From Stephanodiscus triporus (Eukaryota; Bacillariophyta; Thalassiosirophyceae; Thalassiosirales; Thalassiosiraceae), in contig JALLAZ010000187.1 in assembly GCA_036939755.1 (NCBI GenBank), forward strand, positions 1 through 23,137: a stretch of DNA of 23,137 nucleotides. The letters are read 5' to 3'. Below the pieces are notes generated by a model. That model worked only from the letters and a program-made list of their open reading frames with translations, was not told where the DNA came from and did not search any database. The translations under genes and the position numbers were made by a program. Positions 9,713-19,294 of the stretch are shown here, piece after piece; position 1 is the stretch's first letter, and every line of letters starts with the position of its first letter.

Positions 9713-11700
9713 ATGGATCGTGGACATGCCGAGGTCGGAGACCTCCCCGTTCTCACCGAGGGGGGGATCCTGCGCCTTATCGAGTCCGAGGGTCGCTTCA
9801 CCTTCAACGGTCGACACGACGAGAAGCAGCCGACGCTGCAGATCATCAACATCCGACGCGTGCCGGCGAATGCGTTGACGGACGTTTACTGGGTGAGTCT
9901 CCTGATCGTCTCCGTCGATATCTTTCTTCGTGGGCGATCATCTGTCTGTGGATGTATTTTTTGCAATCCTCCGTGCTCATCATTTCGTGCCATGTACACG
10001 AATCATTCGCAGGCGGTCTTGTCCGACGGCGAAAATTGCATCGAGGTCGTCATCTCCACCCACCTAAGTCACCTGGTTCAGAGTGGACAGCTCGAGGAGC
10101 ACACCATAATTAAGGTGAACGCATACCAGTATAACATTACAGACGATAACATCCACATCATATCAATCGGTGAAATGTGAGTGGAAAACAAAGTGATATC
10201 ATTATATTCATGGATGTATTGCTGTCCTGACGCTTTGCTCTTGAAAACAAACAGAGACATCTTGGAGGGGAACCCTGAGGTGATCATTGGCAACCCCGTA
10301 TCCGTGTTAGATACTATGCACAAAAACGATGTCAAAGACGGAAACCACTACTTTGAGGTAGACGAAGATGATTGGGACGACGTTTCGGAACAGGAAGAAC
10401 CATTGACTTGGAGTCTCGACGAACCGGGCACCTTGTGCGATTGGACGGTCGAGGTGACGCGTATTCATTCTCCATCCTTTCCAACTGCTGCCACGGCGAG
10501 GTCTCCGGGGAAAGACAAACACCCCCAAAATAAACACGTGAAAGAACAGAGAGAGAGACCTCTTGTTCAACATTATCACGTTCACAAAGCAATCCTGTCC
10601 GCTGGGTAAGTCGCGGTGTATTCACTATAAGAGTCTGAAAAATCATACAACTCACTAAAACTCATTGATGCCGTGGAAAAAGACCACGCCGTAGCGAATA
10701 CTTCGCGACACTCTTCAAACAGAGCCATCTCTCGGAATTTACCACCAACTCCAGTCGCATCAACATGGAAGACTCCGCGGCCGATGTATTCCCCGCAATC
10801 CTGGACTACATCTACAGCGACAAGAACGTCAAATTCAGCACGAACAACGCCACTGCAATACGACATTTGGCTCATTACTTCGGCATACGTTCTCTGTGGA
10901 AGTTGGCCTCCGTATTCATCAGAGGTGATTTCTCCCTCTCGACTGCCGCTACGTACCTGACCGAGGCGATACTTTACCACGACGAGAAGCTCGAACACGC
11001 CTCGATCGATATCCTGGCCGAGAGGATAGAAGAAATAAATCGACGCACCTTGACGAAGTTGCCCCCCCAGTCCTTTGAGAGGATTGTTACGTCTCCGAAG
11101 CTCAAGTGCAGATCGAAGAAGCTATCAGACATAGTCTTGAAGTATTGCCAAACGCAGGGGGACGCAGTCGACATGACGCTACTCATGAATTGCACTCGGT
11201 GCGATGTGATGCCCTCCGTATCTCGCAAGGCCGCGTTGCCGCTCCTCAAAGTCGCGGTCGCGGAGGAGGGACGCGCTGGCGTTAACTTGTCCGATACCGA
11301 CAACGTACTGCGAGCTAGGTGCATCGAGGCATGCGTGGAGGAGTGGAAGGAGACGCTCGCCAAGCCGCTGCTCGCGTTGGAGAGCCGCGACAAGAATATC
11401 AGTCGTATTTTGGGAGCGAACTCAATCGAACATAGGGATTTGCCGCTCACTATTCAGGTGGAGCTGTTGGAGAAAGCTCTGTGTGCGGCCAAGGTGGAGT
11501 TGGATGATGTCAAGGCAGAACTTTTGTACATGTAAGACTACTCCCAAGACTTGTTTTTGAAATCGTGATCATTATGAACTAACTTTGATTACTCTTCTCC
11601 TTGCGTGCATTTGATTCCTGAATGAGGCAGGGAAGAGCAAGTAGAGGGTTTATCAAAGAATTGCAATACATCGATTACTCAACCTATGCCTGGAGTATGA
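9713..11700 (+). CDS. RPA70 N-terminal OB-fold fused to BTB/POZ and BACK-like region
   Basis: Proposed join(9713..9892, 10013..10176, 10255..10605, 10683..11531, 11631..11700), 537 aa. All four introns (120, 78, 77 and 99 bp) have GTGAGT, GTAAGT or GTAAGA donors and keep the frame. Residues 11-130 match the replication protein A large-subunit N-terminal domain along their length: LTEGGILRLI, TLQIINIRRV, AVLSDG, then IISIGEIDIL and VIIGNP. An acidic linker (145-165) leads to BTB (about 174-330: HYHVHKAILSAGPRRSEYF, then VFPAILDYIYSD). A BACK-like helical region and a C-terminal coiled coil (about 493-520) follow. The DNA-binding OB folds A-C of RPA1 are absent, so this is not the RPA subunit. 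RPA70N recruits checkpoint and repair proteins, and BTB proteins often dimerise or act as CUL3 adaptors. A link to replication stress or ubiquitylation is inference. Exon 4 could start at 10695 instead. Confidence 0.87.
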
Positions 11701-11879
11701 AAGCCCATTTTTTCACGTTCATTGTATCTGAGTATGTATATATATATATAGTTATGAAGTAATAAGAAACGATTCGTTCCTTTGTCTTCTTTCTATGTCT
11801 AAGGTGTGTGTGAGTCTCATTGAGCACGAGATATTTCATCATCTGCCACAACGTAAACCACCGATCATACGTGCCTCGC
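11701..11879. other. convergent 3' region between BTB gene and MgtC-like gene
   Basis: This 179-bp AT-rich spacer separates two convergent stop codons. It contains a short TA-dinucleotide run ending near 11750. No exact AATAAA is seen. The two transcripts probably end here and may overlap. Confidence 0.5.
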
Positions 11880-13250
11880 TCATTTCTCGGCTTCTACCGC
11901 ATCTTGCTCGTTCTTCGCGACGTCACGTGAGGAAACGACTGCCTGTTCCTCCTCTATCAAAACGTCCGATGCCACAACTCCCTCGGAATTATTGCCGAGG
12001 CGGCTCATGAGGCCGAGGTACTTCTGAGGGAGAGAATAATCGTTTATCTCCTTGATTATAATGGGATGAATATCCTTGGAATATCTATCGTATAACGCGT
12101 CTTGGACCGCATAGGCATTGTTCTCGGGATTGCGATTGCCGACGGCATCTTTCTTCCCGAACAGCCCCGAGATGGAGCCTTCGTCCCTCCTCGTCGAACG
12201 CTCCTGCGCCCGCTCCCCTCGATGTGGCCGCGACCGACCACCGTCATCGTCGACGCGATCCTTCGACTTGGCGAGCGCCGTCCTCCTCATCGAGAAACCG
12301 GGACCGTCGTCTACGTCGTCGTCCCCATGCCTCTCAGTGGGCACTCTCGCGTACTTGAGTATCGCGGCCGTCGCGAAGGTGGCCACCGCCGCAACGTAAT
12401 ACAGTCCCGCGCCGCTCGCCACGCCTACCGCCGCCGAGCACCATACGGCCGCAGCGGTGGTAAGTCCGGCAACGACGTTCTGCCCCTCGGTGCCGACGCC
12501 GTGGAGTCGCGACTTGTGTATCGCTCCGGCGCCGATGAACCCCACGCCGCTCGCGACGTTCGACGCCATCCGACTCAGGTCGACCTTGACGTTGTTCAGG
12601 AGGGGCGACCCGGACGCGATTCCCAGGGCGACGTTGGGGAGGAAGCCGTGGGTGCTGCACACTGTGTACGCGGCAGCCCCCAATCCCACGAGGGCCATGG
12701 TGCGGACGCCGGCGGGTCGGTCCGAGGAGGAACGCTCGAGTCCCACGAACGCGCCGCAGCACGCGGCGTACAGCAGCCGTAGGCAGAGCTCCAGCTCCGC
12801 GCCGCTGGGGAGGAGGCGGAACGAGCCGAGGGCGCGACTCGTCGGGAAGGCCGGGACGGTCGGGATCCCCGCCGCCGCCGCCGCCGTCGCAGCAGCAGCG
12901 GGGGCGAAAGTCGACGTCGTCGTCGCGCGCGCGGCGGGGGAGAGCGCGGGCGCGAGCATTGCGACTGCGCAGAGGGCGACGGAGATCGCAAGTCGGACGG
13001 CCGACGCGCGGTCGTCGTCGACGTCGTCGACGACGTTGACGACGACGTTCGACCGGGTCCGCCGCCCGCCGGACGCGATCCCGGACGTCCTCGGACGAGC
13101 GCCTCCTCCTCGCGCGGGCGGGATGACGACGGCGGAAGACGACGACGACCGCGCACCGCGGCCGGTGGACGCGAACCCCAGCGTCGTCGTCGTCCTCCCG
13201 CCCGAGAGCGCGACGAGCGTCAACGCGAGCGACACAGTCGATCGGACCAT
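11880..13250 (-). CDS. plastid-type MgtC/SapB family membrane protein
   Basis: Single exon, 456 aa from this ATG; an in-frame ATG at 13286 would add 12 residues. I prefer the inner start because it gives a clean signal peptide (MVRSTVSLALTLVALSGG) followed by TTTTLGFAS. A Gly-Phe step after a hydrophobic core is the usual signature of diatom bipartite plastid leaders. A Ser/Arg-rich transit-like region and a second hydrophobic stretch ending in AARA follow. The MgtC domain spans about residues 152-299 here: ELCLRLLYAACCGAFVGLER, RPAGVRTMALVGLGAAAYT, SGVGFIGAGAI and GLTTAAAVWCSAAVG, with several membrane helices. In bacteria the family is tied to magnesium homeostasis and intramacrophage survival, and its molecular function is debated. 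The hydrophilic C-terminal 150 residues are unlike the bacterial ACT-like tail. It is probably a chloroplast membrane protein of bacterial or endosymbiotic origin. Confidence 0.85.
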   Translation of the reverse strand: MVRSTVSLALTLVALSGGRTTTTLGFASTGRGARSSSSSAVVIPPARGGGARPRTSGIASGGRRTRSNVVVNVVDDVDDDRASAVRLAISVALCAVAMLAPALSPAARATTTSTFAPAAAATAAAAAGIPTVPAFPTSRALGSFRLLPSGAELELCLRLLYAACCGAFVGLERSSSDRPAGVRTMALVGLGAAAYTVCSTHGFLPNVALGIASGSPLLNNVKVDLSRMASNVASGVGFIGAGAIHKSRLHGVGTEGQNVVAGLTTAAAVWCSAAVGVASGAGLYYVAAVATFATAAILKYARVPTERHGDDDVDDGPGFSMRRTALAKSKDRVDDDGGRSRPHRGERAQERSTRRDEGSISGLFGKKDAVGNRNPENNAYAVQDALYDRYSKDIHPIIIKEINDYSLPQKYLGLMSRLGNNSEGVVASDVLIEEEQAVVSSRDVAKNEQDAVEAEK

Positions 13251-13846
13251 GATTCGACCTACCCTTTTTCCCCCACACTTTGTCAAAACCGAGGCGAATG
13301 TGTAAGTCTCACTTGAACTTGAAAGTGGGCGCTATCTTAATCTTGTGACAACATCTGAAATTTCGACCCTCTCGTTTTCGTGCAGGGTGAAGCTTTTGAA
13401 TTGCGCAGGAGCACGGGGATTCGCCAACGAAAACGGTGTTCCGATCAGGCGTGGGGTGGCGAATGGAGAATTGCGAGCATTACTAGAGTGCCTCGCAGGT
13501 GACGAATCAGAACATATATACTTCTTTCGCTTTTGACCGAAGCATAAGACTCTACTCCTACTTTTTTGAATCTCTTGATGCTGGCTCGGGAGAAGATGGC
13601 TTGTGTCATTATATTATTTATATCATGGGGAGGGAGTTAGAGATTCGGGGGGTTGTTCCACTCCGCGAGGGGCCGATTGATTAGCGTGAAGGGAATCGTA
13701 TTTTGATGATAAAAAATTGATTTTGGGTCTGCAATAAATTAATGCATATAGGCTGCGCTCCATGAAATAAGGCCGAAAATTTGACAATTTCGTTACTGCT
13801 ATCTCGAAATTGCTACAGTGACGAATCCGGAATCAATCTTGGCCAT
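13251..13846. other. intergenic region, possible small exon but no supported gene
   Basis: This stretch holds the promoter of the MgtC-like gene and AT-rich sequence. A GTAAGT donor at 13302 and a TTTTCGTGCAG acceptor ending at 13385 suggest a plus-strand intron. The open stretch after it (about 13386-13536) encodes a short protein with no recognisable match, so I do not call a gene. The rest (13540-13846) shows nothing. Confidence 0.5.
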
Positions 13847-14053
13847 AAATTTCGTCGTCTCGCGGCAGGAAGGCCAGGGATTGTACTATCATCTCGGGGA
13901 GGGAGCTGTACAGGGGCATACACGCCGCGTCGTTCCCGCGTCGATGACGACATCCGCCGGCAGCGGCAACGCTAGCGGCGGATGATGACGACGTCGGCGG
14001 CGGCGGCGGCGAGAGCGCGTCCTTGGCCATCTTGACGGCGGCGTCGATCTCCT
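13847..14053 (-). pseudogene. diverged duplicate fragment of the DHX35-like helicase gene
   Basis: This segment is a partial copy of about 17714-17910 in the helicase gene, in the same orientation. Both encode EIDAAVKMA, then a low-complexity stretch, then RRGNDAAC, then LYSSLP, then FLPR. Long shared DNA words include CGCGGCAGGAA, GGGGAGGGAGCTGTACAGGG and CGCCGCGTCGTTCCCGCGTCG. Only about 70 codons are present and no helicase motif is complete, so it is a gene fragment. The frame is roughly kept, with a deletion in the variable loop and an altered end. Confidence 0.88.
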
Positions 14054-14323
14054 TGACATGCCAAATACGACTGGCCATCTTGACTTGGGTATCGCGGGAG
14101 GGCGAGAAACAATGGCAATGGCAACTACGACTACGACGACATCGGGTCACGTTCTGCGACTAAGTCACACCTATATTGTAGGCAATGGCAGGATATGATT
14201 TGATGGATCAACTCGATCGAGCTTCTGGAGATGCTCCTTGGAAGTGCCAACATCAATCTTTTGGCATCCCGCAGTGAATTCTACCATCAAAAGAACTTTA
14301 TCATAGAGTACTTTTTAGGAGAA

Positions 14324-16135
14324 CTATACATTTGACTCAATGTCTCTGTGTGCGCTTCTTTCAATTGACCCGTTCGAGGTTCGCGTATGCATTATGATGT
14401 GGTCTCTGGTTGGCACGATATCTTGATAACTCTCTGGGACAAGATAGGTCATTCCAGGTAGGAAAAGAAATTGAGGCAGCTCATCGCCCGGCCGTGTCTC
14501 AATCTCCAAAAGAACCCGCATCCCCTTTCCACCTTTGTCAGCAGTGACATTGTCATCATCGGCGGCAGCAGTGGCAGAGGTGGCGGCAGCGGCGGAAGAG
14601 TTGGCGGCTGTTGCCTCCTCCTCGGCTGTGCTCTTCTTCACGACCTTGAGTTGCAGCATGATTCCCGAGATGATGTCAGCAGGATTCTGGATCTCACCAC
14701 CATTGTTGGGCTTATGCTCTCGGGCAACATACACTGGGAGGCCTGCGTCAACGTAGGACCCCCAATGCCATACCAATGGATCATGGACTCGTTGGCCTTG
14801 TTGAGATGGCCACCGGGGACAAACATCCTAATGCAATCTCATTGAAGTTTAGTACAAAGTCATTGACCATCATCCAATGGTACTGCTCCGACAACATGCT
14901 GTGTGGCTGCTCAGGTGGTTGACGAGACCACCTGACAGCATACTAAATGTCGTCGAAGTGGGTTCTCGTCATACCCGGTGCGGAGGTCATAGGAGGGGAG
15001 GTTCTTTGAGGTTGCGCCCCCAACCTCCCAAAGTTTGGCAATCAGCACACACACACCAATCCACTGGAGCAACTCTTGGCGGGTCATCTCAAGCGTCTTC
15101 TTCTTGGCCAACCTCTTGTTGGTTAGCTCCAACATGAGCAACAGCTGCGCTGGTGGCATTATGTGGAGAAAAATGCGCAATCCTCTTACCGAGCGGATCC
15201 TGGTGGCACCATTGGTGATCAAACATGTGCTAATTGGCGACGTCACCTGTGATTGTTGCAGTGTTGCTGGAGACCCATTTTTGTTTGTGGGCGATTGCAA
15301 TGATGCAATGCTTTGACATGTAATTGCTGTCACGTATTTGGCGTCATGCAAAGGTTGACGAGTTTGGAGGCTTTCTTCCTTTTTGTGGTGGCCTTGCTCT
15401 TCTCAGCGGCGGGGGCGGTGGGCAGCAGCGGCATTGCAATCAATGTGTCATTGCGTTGTGTTGCCTTCTTCCTCTTCCTCTTTCTCTTCCTCTTCGTCTT
15501 TGTGTGAGGCACAGGTGGTGGTGGAGGGAGGGGCAGGATAATATCAATCTCATCGTTGGCGCTGCTGTGACAGAGGAGCCAGTGACAAAATGATGTGGGG
15601 AGCAGCGGCAACATTGTCGGCAACAGCGACGGCAGAGGACGCGGCTGCCCTCCCTTTGGCATTGGGGAGGTACGTTGTTGACCCCCTCACGGCATGGCCC
15701 GGATCACCAATTGAGTTGGTGAAAACGATGGCCAGGGTGTTTTTTTGCCGGAACTGGCCCAAGGATGCAGTGCTGCCGATGGATGACAACCCTCTTCAGC
15801 TCAACCTCGGCATCCAGATCGTCAGAGGGCATCTGAAAGTCAACCACCAGTTTCCAGACGATGGCATTCTTCACCCCCGGCATGCGTCCATCGAAGACAT
15901 CCATGATGGCACCCTGCAAAAAGTGCTTCGCATAGTTGATGTTGCCGAAGATGTTCTTCGCGGTATGGTCGCTCGGAACTCTATTTTCGATGGCGTGGAC
16001 AATCGCGCCCACCTTGTCCCTTGGGTCCTTCTCCGACGGCATCAATTGCAAACAATGACGATGCGGCAAAGAAGGGAAATGAAGAGTGGAGGGCGGTAGG
16101 ATCGGTAGACGGAGTGGGAAACGATCAAATCTCAT
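14324..16135 (-). pseudogene. decayed PiggyBac-like (DDE_Tnp_1_7) transposase
   Basis: Read from 16135 downward, four or five frame-shifted pieces follow the order of a diatom PiggyBac-like transposase. An N-terminal piece (15704-16135) has PGVKNAIVWKLVVDFQMPSD and HCILGPVPAKK. A basic linker (15330-15662) has a KRKRKRKRKK run. The next piece (14911-15351) has LLMLELTNKRLAKKKTLEMT and LLQWIGVCVLIAKLWEVGG, like the start of the transposase domain. A segment with ANESMIHWYGIGG continues after a frame change near 14755 as SYVDAGLPVYVAREHKP and DIISGIMLQLKVVK. The later catalytic region is missing or unrecognisable. It differs from the element at 19076. The family call rests on my memory of diatom PiggyBac-like proteins. 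No terminal repeats were found. Confidence 0.6.
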
Positions 16136-16538
16136 GTATGTGACAACTTTCTCTAGTCATACAAAATAACAGGAAAATGTGACGCTAATTAAACTAGACC
16201 CCATTTGGGGCTGTTTTTGCATAAGATCATATTCTATTACTAAATAGTTTGGAGATCCACATGGTTGAAAATAGGCAAAAAGGCACACAAATGTGTCAAC
16301 AAAAAGGAGAAAGACACCAGGTATCTCGTGAGTGAGGAAAGAATAGAGAGTACGATTCAAGGTGGTAGAAGAGGTCAAATAATAATTAAGTTGCCATGGG
16401 ATAAAGACGGAACAATGGGTGGCAGGTGGCAAAGCAGAGGTGGGGGCTAAAAGCTTTGGAGATCGGGTCCGACCCCTATTGAATATGAATTTAAAATGGT
16501 GCCATAACTACTCCCAAAGTTAGGTATCGTAAGCTGTA
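16136..16538. other. intergenic region without a recognisable gene
   Basis: This AT-rich 403-bp spacer lies between the decayed transposase and the helicase stop codon. It probably contains the helicase 3' UTR and residual transposon sequence. I found no inverted repeats matching sequence on the other side of the decayed transposase, and nothing else. Confidence 0.5.
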
Positions 16539-18950
16539 TCAAGCCCAATAATGGGGGGCCAATTGCCTCAGCCAAAGCCCGTTCACGGAGCTACATGGCC
16601 TCGCATCTACTCCTCCCCGACTGCCGTCGTACGTCCGACCGAACAATATGTACTCCGAGCTCTCTCCGTATCTGTGAAGGACGCTCGACGGGCTCACCGA
16701 CACCGCGTAGTTCCCGCGAAGGCTGTAGTAACGACCGCCGCTGCCGAGCCTGGCAACGTTCGTGAAGTACCCGGCGCATACGCACTTGCGTATAGCCTCG
16801 CTCCGCTCGTCGGGGTCGTAAACTCGCGATCCGACGATCTCCCTGCGCTTCGCGCCAAACCAACGGGCCCCGCCCCCCCCGAAGCGTCGACCGACGAACC
16901 TCGCCAGCTGATCCCTGACGTCCAGCGCACGAACGAGCGCCGCGCGATTGACAAAGCGATCTCGGCACTCGTCCTCGGAGAGCATTTTGCCTGAGTGATC
17001 CACGAGGTCGAACAGGTGGACCGACGTGACGTGATCACCGCTTCTGTCGAGGACGTCGGCCATGGCGCCGTCGTACGCCCGCCACTGTCGTTCCGTGCGG
17101 GGTTGATGGAACAGGTCTTTGACCTGGAGGGCGGCGGCGACAGTGAGGACGTCCCCGACAATCAGCTTCGTCACCATCGAGGGCGTATCCTCCCGCCGCT
17201 CCATATCCAAACTCGCGAGGAGCATGCGTGACGTGCGCGGGTCAGTCGGGAAGTACACCATCTCATTTCCAAGGGCGGTAAGCTCGGCGCGTTCGTCGAT
17301 TGCGCCCAGCGCGTGCAGGCTCTCCAGGCCGTGGGACAGCGCCTCGACGGTCGGGACGCTCATCAGATCGAAGGACAGGACGTTCTTCACCCCCAGGGCC
17401 TTGATGGTCATTATCAGCGTCGTCAATTCGCATCGCTGAACCTCCGGGGCGGTCTCGGCCTCGAGGACGTTGTCGTGGTCGTCCTCGGTGTACAGCCGGT
17501 AGCACCGTCCCGGGCGTACCCTACCCGCCCTCCCCGCGCGCTGCTTCGCGCTAGCCCTGCTTATGGGACAAATGATCAGGCGATCGAATCCGGAATGCGG
17601 GTCGAAGAACGGCATCTTGGCGTAGCCGCAGTCGACGACGTGCGCGACGTTCGGCACGGTCACGCTCGCCTCGGCGACGTTCGTGGCGAAGATTATCCTG
17701 CGTTTCCCTTCACGTATTTCGTCGTCCGATCGCGGCAGGAAGACCAGGGATTGCGCCCCCGCGGGGAGGGAGCTGTACAGGGACAAGCACGCCGCGTCGT
17801 TCCCGCGTCGGCGTCGACGTCCGCCGTCGGATGCGACGTTAGCTGCGGACGACGACGACGACGACGACGAGAGCGCGTCCTCGGCCATTTTGACGGCGGC
17901 GTCGATCTCCTCCCCGGTGGCGAGGAAGCAGAGTATGTCCCCGTCATCTTCCCCCCCCTCCTCGAGTATCCGCAGCGCCACCTCGACAGTGGACTTGACG
18001 TAATCCGACACCGGCTCGTTCGCGTACATGACGTCGACGGGGTGCTGCCTCCCGTCCACGCTTATTATCGTACCGTCCGTCAGATCCCTCGTCAATTCGC
18101 GGCCGTCCTCGCATTTTCTCGCGCCGGCCTTACTCGCGTCGCCGTGTTCGTCGTCGTTCGCCTTCCCCCAACGAGACTTTCTCCTCCCTATCGGTCGTCT
18201 TATCCCCCCGTCGTCGCCGTCATCGTCGCCGCCGTCGCCGTCCGGTCCCTTCCCCCCCGTCATCCTCCTACTCCTCCTCTTCTTGGCGCCGCCGACGAAG
18301 AATTCCAAAAACGCCTCGGCGTCCAACGTGGCGCTGCACACGACGACCCTCAATTCCGGACGCGCCCTGCGTATTTTCTTCGCCGCCCCCAGGAGCAATT
18401 CGGTATTCACACTCCTCTCGTGGGCCTCGTCGATGATTAGGACCGAGCACCGCCTAAGGAGGGGATCGAGGAGCGTCGCCTCCCGCAACAGCCAACCGTC
18501 GGTGACGTATCGTATTTTCGTGACGCCCGGAACGTACGTCGACGCGAATCGGACCGAGTAGCCCACGACGGGCCGACGGCCGGACGACGATGACGACGAC
18601 GTCGTTCCTTGCATCATTTCTTTCCCCGTCCTCTCCGCGAGGGAGATCGCCGCGACGCGTCGGGGCTGGGTGCATATTATCTCGTGATCGTCGTCGGACC
18701 AGCCGTTCTCGTGCAGGTACCGCGGCAGCTGCGTCGACTTGCCGCATCCGGTCTCGCCCACGAGGACGACTACGCCGAGCGTCTCGAGGGCGTGCAGGAT
18801 CTGGGTCCGGTGGGCGGCGATGGGGAGGACGCCGCTTGCTGCGGTGGCGGCTTTCGACGAATCACCGGTCGAGGCGGCGAAGCCGCGGCCCGTCGGGTAG
18901 TGTCCAGCAGCCAAGGAGGAGGGCGGCTTCCAGAACCCCGTCGTCGTCAT
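16539..18950 (-). CDS. DHX35: DEAH-box ATP-dependent RNA helicase, DHX35-like
   Basis: Single exon, 803 aa. Motifs are complete: I GETGCGKS (65-72), Ia TQPRRVAA (94-101), Ib TDG (150-152), II DEAH (174-177), III SAT (206-208), V FATNVAEASVTVP (421-433) and VI QRAGRAGR (470-477). These are followed by winged-helix, ratchet and OB-type regions as in DEAH/RHA helicases. The short N-terminus with FWKP (6-9), directly before the helicase core, resembles DHX35, a protein found in spliceosomal complexes. Compared with the usual family, there are a charged Gly/Asp-rich insertion at about 220-290 and a Ser/Arg loop at about 358-385. Both are probably surface loops. The variable loop region also occurs as a stray copy at 13847-14053. 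A PiggyBac-like element begins 126 bp upstream of the ATG. The DHX35 assignment is likely but should be separated from DHX8/15/16/38 by phylogeny. Confidence 0.9.
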   Translation of the reverse strand: MTTTGFWKPPSSLAAGHYPTGRGFAASTGDSSKAATAASGVLPIAAHRTQILHALETLGVVVLVGETGCGKSTQLPRYLHENGWSDDDHEIICTQPRRVAAISLAERTGKEMMQGTTSSSSSSGRRPVVGYSVRFASTYVPGVTKIRYVTDGWLLREATLLDPLLRRCSVLIIDEAHERSVNTELLLGAAKKIRRARPELRVVVCSATLDAEAFLEFFVGGAKKRRSRRMTGGKGPDGDGGDDDGDDGGIRRPIGRRKSRWGKANDDEHGDASKAGARKCEDGRELTRDLTDGTIISVDGRQHPVDVMYANEPVSDYVKSTVEVALRILEEGGEDDGDILCFLATGEEIDAAVKMAEDALSSSSSSSSAANVASDGGRRRRRGNDAACLSLYSSLPAGAQSLVFLPRSDDEIREGKRRIIFATNVAEASVTVPNVAHVVDCGYAKMPFFDPHSGFDRLIICPISRASAKQRAGRAGRVRPGRCYRLYTEDDHDNVLEAETAPEVQRCELTTLIMTIKALGVKNVLSFDLMSVPTVEALSHGLESLHALGAIDERAELTALGNEMVYFPTDPRTSRMLLASLDMERREDTPSMVTKLIVGDVLTVAAALQVKDLFHQPRTERQWRAYDGAMADVLDRSGDHVTSVHLFDLVDHSGKMLSEDECRDRFVNRAALVRALDVRDQLARFVGRRFGGGGARWFGAKRREIVGSRVYDPDERSEAIRKCVCAGYFTNVARLGSGGRYYSLRGNYAVSVSPSSVLHRYGESSEYILFGRTYDGSRGGVDARPCSSVNGLWLRQLAPHYWA

Positions 18951-19075
18951 GGCTGGGCGGCGGCGGGGGGCAGGCGGGCCGGGGGGCGGAGGGGGGGGCG
19001 AGTGCGACCTTTACCTATTTTGGCGGGAAGTACACTCTCCCGAAACAAACAGCAACTTCTCTCTACTAGAGGTAC
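18951..19075. promoter_or_regulatory. residual helicase promoter with E2F-like site
   Basis: Only 125 bp separate the helicase ATG from the PiggyBac-like element. The stretch contains a G-rich tract (about 18961-19000) and TTTTGGCGGGAAG at 19018-19030, which matches the E2F-type consensus TTTSSCGC in its core. The site would be read toward the helicase. Its use is inference. Confidence 0.4.
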
Positions 19076-19120
19076 TATCTCCTTGTTGGTCAGGGACCGT
19101 ATATTATGGTCCCTATGAGC
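19076..19120 (+). repeat. left terminal inverted repeat
   Basis: TATCTCCTTGTTGGTCAG at 19076-19093 is the exact reverse complement of 22385-22402. After a short gap of different length, TGGTCCCTATGAGC (19107-19120) matches the inner part of the right end. The two arms are 45 and 49 bp. Confidence 0.92.
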
Positions 19121-19294
19121 ATCCCAGTAAAAGCACTAATAACACCACCCAGATGCATTTTCATGCAAATCTGCGGGCACCATCGTGTAGAGCGACCTCG
19201 AATTAGTATGGCACCATACTTTTTCTCTGACGTACAAGCCTTCAACAAAAAACAAGCGTTGTGTCGCCACAACCTCGCTGTCCCTATCACCCCC

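Noticed and set aside
12457..13305. 282-codon plus-strand frame opposite the MgtC-like gene
   Set aside because: It is the antisense shadow of a GC-rich coding region, with biased low-complexity composition (Arg/Ala/Ser/Pro). The minus strand encodes a clear MgtC domain.
17313..18440. 375-codon plus-strand frame opposite the helicase
   Set aside because: It lies entirely inside the DEAH helicase, whose motifs are complete on the minus strand. The frame shows no domain.
19106..19294. Start of the transposase at 19106
   Set aside because: This ATG is part of the terminal inverted repeat, and the first 63 residues look non-coding. The ATG at 19295 is preferred, although 19106 or 19208 cannot be excluded.
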